From NCBI GenBank assembly GCA_002633025.1, contig NMRB01000594.1, positions 163,333 to 227,332 of the forward strand: a DNA stretch of 64,000 nt, written 5' to 3'. Shown piece after piece: positions 57,401-64,000 of the stretch; the stretch's first letter is position 1; every line of letters begins with the position of its first letter. The notes under the pieces are model-generated. The model saw nothing but the letters and a program-made list of their open reading frames with translations, was not told the DNA's origin and searched no databases. The DNA comes from Notospermus geniculatus. Its lineage: Eukaryota > Nemertea > Pilidiophora > Heteronemertea > Lineidae. A program made the position numbers and the translations under genes.

Positions 57401-60400
57401 TACTCATCAAGGTTTTTCACAGGTTCTGACTCAGAACAACCTGTTCCGGTTAAGGCAGCACATGCAAAAACCTCAGCCCTTCTCAGCACATTGGCTGCAG
57501 AGTGATGCGATTCGTCAGTTCTGCAGCCAATGGGATTCTGTTATAAAGCATTAACATGGACAGGCACCACAACACTGCGACAATGGTCAAAACTACAATC
57601 GGGAACATAAAATAAGTGAGTGTAAGAAATTAGATTCAAGACACGGGGTTAAAATGATAAGAGATGGGGTTTTCTTCAGTCCTCTTTGAGAGGGTTTGTC
57701 CCTGATCCGAAAGAAGAAAATTGATACTGGGCGAGCCGTACAAAATACAGTAATCAGGGACTGAGTTAAAGTGCTTTTCAGAATGTCCAGTCATTTTTGC
57801 ACTCATTTTACCTTGCAATGGAACCTAACCACAAACCACAAAAGGGCCACTTACGTGTGCATGATTATCTTGAATCAGAGTATAGACCTGAACAAGGTCC
57901 TATTAGAAGTCAGTCAGCCGTTAATCGGCATGCACATGTAACTGGCCAGTTTGTGGTTTGTGGTTAGGTTCCATTGCAAGGTAAAATGAGTGCAAAAATG
58001 ACTGGACATTCTGAAAAGCACTNGGACTATTATACTTCGTTACAGTGGAACAAACAGAACTAACGACAAAACATGCAGAGATGAAACCTAGGTGAAAGGA
58101 TGATGAGAGACATGTGACGATATCAGAAATGGCAGCCTATTCAATTTCAGACCACATTGGCTGGTATTCAGAAAAGCTAGCAAATGCTTTTACTTCAAGT
58201 TTTGTATTACATTTACATTGGACATTGCTGTGAAGTAAACGCATTTGCTAACTTTTATGAATACCAGCCATTCTGGGATCAAGTCTGGAACAAACAATCT
58301 TTTGCAAGGCCCGAATTTCGGTCAGTGAGGAAAATGGGGAAGTTGATGATTTGTCAGGGTTCCCCATAAATCATCAAGAGTCTCCTTCATCCAGATTAAA
58401 AAGTTCATTTTAGGAACAGGAGAATTGAGAAATTATGTGCATGCTGCAGAAAAATATGTTATTTTTTTACATTCTACCTGTGATAGGCCATAGTTTTGTG
58501 CAGAAGGCTGGTGAGGACTTCTCTGAGGGCTTCGCTGGGGGCTCCTCTGAGCCTGACCGGCAGCAGCTTGCCCCGTCTGAAGGTACGAAGCAGGTTTTGG
58601 ATGGGCCGCGGTGCGTTCGGGCGTACGGGCTCGTTGGGCCGCCGTCTAGATGGAATGGAAATGTACAACACGATGGGATACTACTGTTACTGCTACGAGG
58701 TGTTGATGGGCAAAAAATGAGAACATCAGTTATGATATTAAGCAGGTGTGGATCCAAGGGGGGGGGGCGCACGGGGCACGTTCCCCCTTTTGGCCAATAA
58801 ATCTGTAAAACTGACCGTGAAATTCTGGAATTTGTGAGCAATCTTTGAAATTCACTGAAGATTTCGATGTTTAGTAAAATAGTAGCACAGGCCGCCCCCT
58901 CTTTTCCCGAATCCTGGATCCGCCCCTGTTAAGGAAGCCAGAGAATTTCCTCTTCTTGAAGCAGGTAGCACACATATGAACTGACCAATGGGAGAACTTC
59001 TCACCGACATGTGCTCACAAAACTGGCTTCATGTCTGCCACATTGGAAATAACATCTGTGAGCCGTGTTGCAGACATAAACCTCGCAGAGATGTGGTAGC
59101 ACATGATTGTAGCAGATCAGAGACATGGCTGGTAGAGATGATCTCAAGTAGATTCCCTGTGCGTGCTACCAGCTTGAGAATGAGCATTCCTGTACTCAGT
59201 GTCCGGGCCCGATATCCAAAGGACCAGCGTGATAAGTGGAACTACCCAGTGCTCTGAGGGTCCAATCAAAATCTGATGTTCACATTTTGCGACACGACTG
59301 TACAGAGTCGCTGTCTTACACTTGAAAAGAACAAGGGGTGCTAAGAAGGGAACACGATAAAAAATGCTGTTGAATACAAAACATCGACATGGACGTAAAA
59401 GAGACCATGACTAAAATCTGGAAATCAACGAATATTCTAGAACATTAACATTACTCCAATCAGGTACTCGGTCTATCTTGTGTGTTGGACTGACTGGAAC
59501 GTCTTGGGAGAACTACGGCAAAAAATAAGGGTCTTAAAACTGAAATGGGTAGAATTGTAGGACTTTGCATCAAACTGTAAATTTTAAAATCATAAATTTG
59601 TACTGACTAACATCACGGTAGATTTGATGACATTCTCCTCAAACTTTCTACTACTGACAAACATGCATATTAATCTACACAACGTGACGTTTTAACATCA
59701 CTAAATGTGAAAATGATGACAAATTGATGAGAATTCTTGTCAGGTCTTGAAAAGTAACACCGTTGTCGCCAATGTGTTCCCATTTGACTGCCAAGGGCCT
59801 CACTCACTTCATCAACAACTACCGGTAAAATCCTTTGCCACATCTAGGAAAAGATACTAGTACTTGGCTACCCACTACTAGGAAATTATATAGACTACCT
59901 ACTACTAGGAAATGATATTCGACTACCTACTACTAGGAAATGATTGATTACCTACTACTAGGAAATGATATTCGACTACCTACTACTAGGAAATGATTGA
60001 CTACCTACTACTAGGAAATGATATTTGACAACCTACTACTAGGAAATGATATTTGACTACCTACTACTAGGAAATGATTGACTACCTACTACTAGGAAAT
60101 GATATTTGACTACCTACTACTAGGAAATGATTCACTACCTTCTACTATAGGAAATGATATTTGACTACCAACTACTAGGAAATGACATTGAGCCACTAAC
60201 TACCAGTAGAGGATATTTGACTACCAACTACTACTACGAAAGGACATTTGACCACCAACTACAGTAGAGGCTATTAGACTAGCAACTACTAGGAAATGAT
60301 TGGACACCAACTACTAGGAAGGGACATTTGACCACCAAGCACTAGGAAAGGACGGTTTATTCCCACTTCGCCCCTTCCCAGTTCCCCCCTAACAGTAAAT

Positions 60401-63400
60401 CCATTAAATACTGGTAGCTACCCCTAACCAATAACCATTAGGGGGCGAATTGGGAAAGGGCGAAATGGGAAGACACCGGAAAGGACATATGACCGCCAAG
60501 TACCAGGAAAGGATAACTGATCACCAAGGCCTACTAGGAAGGGATATTTGACTAGGGCCTGTACCAACCACAAGGAAAAACAAATATTTGGCTACCACAA
60601 CTACTCGGAAAGGACAACTGACTACAGTGCTAGGAAAAGATACCATACAACTAGGATAGGAAAGGACATTTGGCAACAAATGGGAACCAATCTGGCTTGA
60701 CAATTTGGTTGTAAAGATGCAGCTTTTCAAGCACTGCTCAGACTCAAGAAGCATGTAAACATCTCAAAAGCCTACATCATGCGTGACATCACTGACCATC
60801 TATACCTAAAAACAAAGAGCACAGAATATCATTATGTACATGTACTTGACGACTGCCAGGCCAGTGCTCGACAAACGTTCGATTCCTTGGGGAGAGTTTC
60901 GACTGTGTCATTAGTGTCAAGTTCTCTGGAGCAGTATTTCTGATGTTTCTGACTCGCTCACTGGCCTGCACTGCTCAGGAGTGTTTTAAAGTCTAGCTTG
61001 CATATGACTGCTCAGGAGTGTTTTAAAGTCTAGGTAGTTGCATATGACTGCTCAGGAATGTTTTAAAGTCTAGCTTGCATATGGCAGCCAGAAATTGACT
61101 AGCTTTGAGGCCTGGATGTGCAGTTGGGTAAATGACAAGTCTGAAATTTATTTGGGCTTTTAGATCAGAACATTTGTCAAACCCTGTTCTCCACTACGTC
61201 ATGCTCAGAATCGTGCATCTTCTACCTCATCCTCGTTGTCATGGAAACGACTTTGATTCTGATAGGTGTAATGATGGGTTGGTTGTTGGCCCAGGTACGG
61301 AGATCTAGCAGGTGAGGAATAGTTCGCCTGGGCTGGCTGGTATGGTTGATGAATGGGGGAAGGCTGCCGGGCTGGTGACACTTGCTGGGTTGGCTGGTAG
61401 TACCCTCCCATCTGTGGTTGGTGGTACATCATGTTGTGCTGGGGTTGGAATAAAACTTGGCAGGTTGAGGTGAAAATGGTGACGATACCACAAAGGATGT
61501 GTGGTGCTACGGTTGAATGCATAGCCCAAATTTTGGAGCCACGCCTTCTCCCCTCAAATTTTAGTGGCAGAAACAGGGCTGTAGGACCGTCCTGGAGGTT
61601 GGGGGGCAAAGATTCATTAAAATAGTGGAACGCTTTTACGCCATTTCCTGGCATTTGAGAGCAAAATTGGACACTCTAGCTGTGCAAGTGTGGCTCATTG
61701 GTTTATTGGACTTGGGCTTTTTGGGACTAAAGGCAGTCAAATGCTGAGCCTGCCAATTTTTTTATTTTTGACAGGCCAAATATTGGGGAGGGGCAGATGC
61801 CGCCCTCTGCCCCCCTCCCCCGTTCCTACGGCCATGAGAAAGAACGCTGGTCTCTTGTACTTCTCTTTTTCAGCAGCACAAGGGATCAGTTGACAAAGCT
61901 TAAAATGTACCATACAGCCATTAGAATGGGACATGGACAGAGTTTATTGCCCCATGAGGTAAATTGAAAAATTACACTTAGAATCTACAAATATCAACAG
62001 TATACAGGGTGGTCCATAAAAATGTGACACATTTTGTTTATCTGTCATTTCCACAAAAATTATGTCTACCTCTTGATTTTCTGGTGAGTTATAGAGTACA
62101 GCTATAAGTTTTAACTGTAGCAGTATGGAGCCGGGATATCAATTTTCATTGGCAGAGCGGACAAAAATCATTGAACACTACTTTTCGACAAAATCTGTAA
62201 TCCTGACCAAGACACATTTTCGTCGTGACTTTCCTGAAAGGGAAATACCGTCTCGGAATGCAATCAAACGCTTGTTGGAGAAGTTCAGAGACACTGGCAG
62301 TGTGACTAACAACAATAAGAACCACAGTGGTCCACATTTGTCCGCAAGAACCCCCACACACGTCCAAGAGACATGTTAGGGAGAGTAATGGACAATTTCA
62401 ACGTGGGAGTGGCAGCGGTGATTCAGCGGCGAGGAGCTTGGATCGAACATAATAGGGAGGTTTCGCAAATCTGACGAAGTACGGAATACGAAATTCAACT
62501 TCATTTCCAGGACCTAATGTATTTCTGAAGATGGTTAATTGGTACCACAATTGTCCCTGCTGCCAGTGTGTCTCTCAGCATACCATGTAAGACCGAGAGA
62601 CGGTGCATTTTGAATTTTTAAATTTCCACTGGTATGACCGAAGTCGATACAAAAGATAAATTTCAAAGTTAAATATACACTGTAACTCTTATCGGTCTAA
62701 CGTCATACGCACAAAAACGCTCTTGCAGCAGGCAATATTTGTGGTACCAACCATCTCCTGAAATACATTACGTCATTGAAGTGAAGTTCAATTTCGTATT
62801 TCGAACTTACATGTAGTGTTTCGTCGGGCTTGCGAAACACGCCTATTATCAATTATTGAAATAACTCAAAAACCGGTTCGTCTTTTCAAAAGTGCTTCTC
62901 AGGGCAAAAACTTATAGCCATGACCCACCTCTGGCTGAAAGGATTTTGAAAAATCTTAAGATTTGTAGAAATTATAAACAAACGAAATGTGTCACATTTT
63001 TATGGACCACCCTGTATATCAGGTTAACATGCTCAGGAGCAAAAATTGGCAAAGGTTTGCACAGGGATCAAAGTTTATATTCTGAAGAAGCAGATTTTGG
63101 TCGAACAGTCCAAAAAATCAAGTTGCACACAATACAAAATCCATTAGAACATCAATTTTTTGGTCGCACAGAGCAAAATCCAGGTCGCATTTTAGACCAA
63201 ATGGTCATGAACTTTGAACCCTGTTGCAACAGGCAAAGATGAAAATGCTGCAGGAAAAACTAGTAATACTAGTTCAATAAAACTGAAAATTGAAATAATT
63301 ATAAACGCCATAAGGAATTCAAGAACTTTAAAGATAGATGAAGTTGAGCCGAGGACTACATTGTATTTTGTGTAATCTAACAGAAGTGAAACTGGAATAT

Positions 63401-64000
63401 AAGCATTAAGCATATTGAAAACAGTTATATTCTGCAAAGTAAACCATGGCAAAGTCCCAGGGTCTGGGAGGTTGATTGCCATTGAATGACAAGAAGGGTA
63501 AGGCGAAAGTTCCCCAATCCCATCCATGAAACTAAGGCAAAACAAAAGATGATTAGAACTCAATTTGCATAAAATTGCTCTTCAAATGGAGAATAAAATG
63601 TGCAACATAAATGACAACAGAAAGTTGGAACGTACCCTGTACTGGCAATTGGTGTTAATTTTGAGATTCGTCATTTGAACTCTTGATTTTTTCACTACGG
63701 AAGATTTTGGCTGAATCAAAAAAAATTCTGGCAGAAAACCTGTACAGCCACCTTCTCATGACGCAATGTGAATATTAATGACGTCACTGTGGGCTCATCG
63801 CTCATCGACCTGTCAGGATAAATTGTCATGCGGGTATCCCATTGACAGTGACCAGTACAGGGTTGAAAGCCATGCGAGCTTCTTTGCTCTAACAACATTT
63901 CAAATCATACTCCAATACCTTGCCAGTCTGTGCTGATCCCAACCAAGCGAGTTGAGTCCATTGCCCCTGCTGGCCAGACGACTGTTGTTGTGTGCGTTGC
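54444..64000 (-). CDS. Q/P-rich protein with tandem CUE-like domains (5' end outside window)
   Basis: Minus-strand exons 64000-63919 (partial), 61438-61226, 58645-58478, 57319-57209, 56552-56517, 56027-55930, 55569-55402 and 54675-54444 join with GT..AG introns. The first exons encode low-complexity Gln/Pro/Tyr/Ser sequence (QQSSGQQGQWTQLAWLGSAQ; MGGYYQPTQQVSPARQPSPI; QRSPQRSPQRSPHQPSAQ). The C-terminus has two repeats: YNKLHNMFPTAPEGLIKKIL then HNNDHNKSAHELRQCGY, and IKRLKQSFPQVEQEMLDDVL then VGNDEQKARRQLANLGY. Both match the CUE pattern (FP near the start of helix 1, a Leu pair at the end of helix 2, Ala and Leu in helix 3), so ubiquitin binding is a fair guess. Both are split by a phase-2 intron at the same place. 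I do not recognise the full protein. The last exon could end earlier if a donor near CCTGAGGTGG is used. Confidence 0.65.
54790..55695. repeat. Dispersed repeat fragments in the CUE-gene introns
   Basis: CATCTGTGTACATTTTTCTA then CACAATTTTCC occurs at 54835 and 55628 (about 55 bp shared). At 54925-55131 a SINE-like repeat has GGCCATATTTGAAGTCCGAT, an ACGACGACGACGG run and the tail AGAGGTGAGCTAAAAA. Confidence 0.55.
57768..58022. repeat. Perfect inverted repeat ending exactly at a single N
   Basis: AGTGCTTTTCAGAATGTCCA through AACCACAAACCACAAA (57770-57842) is repeated without mismatch in inverse at about 57950-58022, and the N follows at once (58023). Inner parts (TTACGTGTGCATG / CATGCACATGTAA) also pair. 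It is either a palindromic MITE at a contig end or a fold-back sequencing artefact. Confidence 0.8.
58159..58272. repeat. Palindromic MITE
   Basis: GGCTGGTATTCAGAAAAGCT and AGCAAATGC at the left pair with GCATTTGCTAACTTTTATGA and ATACCAGCC at the right. About 114 bp. Confidence 0.85.
58743..58928. repeat. Repeat of the GGGGCGGATCC family
   Basis: CAGGTGTGGATCCAAGG at the left and ATCCTGGATCCGCCCCTG at the right, with the AAATCTGTAAAACTGACCGT block. Third member of the family in the window. Confidence 0.75.
58929..59849. other. Intronic; nothing recognised
   Basis: An open frame of 89 codons (58988-59257, plus) has no recognisable domain or splice context. This is probably intron of the minus-strand CUE gene. 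Confidence 0.4.
59850..60620. repeat. Minisatellite, CTACTAGGAAATGATA-type units
   Basis: More than fifteen units of CTACCTACTACTAGGAAATG with variable ATATTTGA or ATTGA tails (alternating about 23 and 28 bp). They degenerate towards the right, where AGGAAAGGACATTTGACC units take over. A fold-back element is inserted at 60354-60477. Confidence 0.88.
60354..60477. mobile_element. 124 bp miniature fold-back element, 9 bp TSD
   Basis: Ends GGTTTATTCCCACTTCGCCC and, inverted, GGTGTCTTCCCATTTCGCCC; the inverted arms of about 39 bp run to CCCTAA. GGAAAGGAC flanks both sides (60345-60353 and 60478-60486). Terminal sequence and 9 bp duplication match the 923 bp element at 20494-21416. The host sequence itself has AGGAAAGGAC repeats, so the TSD evidence is weaker here than in UCK. 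Confidence 0.8.
60966..61085. repeat. Three tandem copies of a 41-45 bp unit
   Basis: CTGCTCAGGAGTGTTTTAAA followed by GTCTAGCTTGCATATGA, three times, with a 4 bp insertion in the second copy. Confidence 0.85.
62005..63018 (+). mobile_element. Decayed mariner/IS630-type transposon with nested palindrome
   Basis: Terminal inverted repeats CAGGGTGGTCCATAAAAATG then TGACACATTT (left) and the inverse ending TGGACCACCCTG (right), each next to TA. A frame at 62125-62379 reads YQFSLAERTKIIEHYFSTKS, RRDFPEREIPSRNAIKRLLE and KFRDTGSVTN, the helix-turn-helix N-terminal domain (DUF4817 type) found in such transposases. The catalytic part is missing, and about 62446-62862 is taken by another palindromic element, so the copy is dead. 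Confidence 0.85.
62446..62862. mobile_element. Palindromic element nested in the mariner copy
   Basis: ATAATAGGGAGGTTTCGCAA and ATACGAAATTCAACTTCA at the left are inverted at the right (TGAAGTTCAATTTCGTAT, TTGCGAAACACGCCTATTAT). About 417 bp, with a loop rich in GGTACCA. No coding capacity. Confidence 0.75.
63019..63918. other. Intronic; nothing recognised
   Basis: Sequence between the mariner copy and the first exon of the CUE gene seen here. No exon or repeat with clear ends was recognised. Confidence 0.4.

Noticed and set aside
58467-58841. 124-codon minus-strand frame
   Set aside because: Wrong frame over a real exon (58478-58645) of the CUE gene; the spliced frame in phase with neighbouring exons is QRSPQRSP-type.
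59860-60345. CRISPR-like regular spacing
   Set aside because: Units are contiguous and have no unique spacers; it is a minisatellite, and the genome is eukaryotic.

Overview
This 64 kb window is eukaryotic. Most coding exons have GT..AG introns, protein-coding DNA is only a small part of the window, and short dispersed and palindromic repeats are everywhere. The gene content (outer dense fiber protein, TTF1, UCK, SLC16) is metazoan. The very frequent word TAGGCCTA, stretches such as ACATGTA and CCGGTAC, and tRNA-derived SINE relics suggest a marine invertebrate deuterostome, most probably an echinoderm. The taxon is inferred from sequence style, not proven. Two N-runs (93 and 33 bases) and five isolated single Ns show this is a draft scaffold.

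Layout, with exon chains reconstructed by hand from splice sites and reading phase: (1) 1-7600 has no recognisable gene, only palindromic and fold-back repeats; (2) 7606-9369 (+) is a three-exon SLC16-like monocarboxylate transporter of the MFS; (3) 10748-14328 (-) is the 3' part of an unidentified coiled-coil gene whose last two exons appear twice around a single N; (4) 15572-21683 (+) is a complete seven-exon uridine-cytidine kinase (260 aa), whose last three exons reappear at 22152-22902 after another single N; (5) 26760-36145 (-) is a nine-exon TTF1-type RNA polymerase I termination factor (about 1374 aa) with a first exon made of about sixteen 39-residue lysine-rich repeats; (6) 40135-48953 (+) is a fifteen-exon ODF2/cenexin gene (834 aa, plus one possible cassette exon); (7) 54444-64000 (-) is the 3' part of an unidentified Q/P-rich gene ending in two CUE-like domains.

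UCK, TTF1 and ODF2 orthologues (UCK1, TTF1, ODF2) are all on human 9q34, so the window probably keeps a piece of an old bilaterian linkage group. There is no operon-like cooperation: the genes alternate in strand and have unrelated jobs (transport, coiled-coil structure, pyrimidine salvage, rRNA transcription termination, centriole/cilium structure, probable ubiquitin binding).

The most unusual feature is the repeat landscape. Several fold-back elements have arms that are themselves short tandem repeats. One 923 bp copy in UCK intron 6 is flanked by a 9 bp direct repeat and is missing from the duplicated copy of the same intron, and a 124 bp relative at 60354-60477 has its own 9 bp flanking repeat. 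These look like members of one mobile family with a filled and an empty site side by side.
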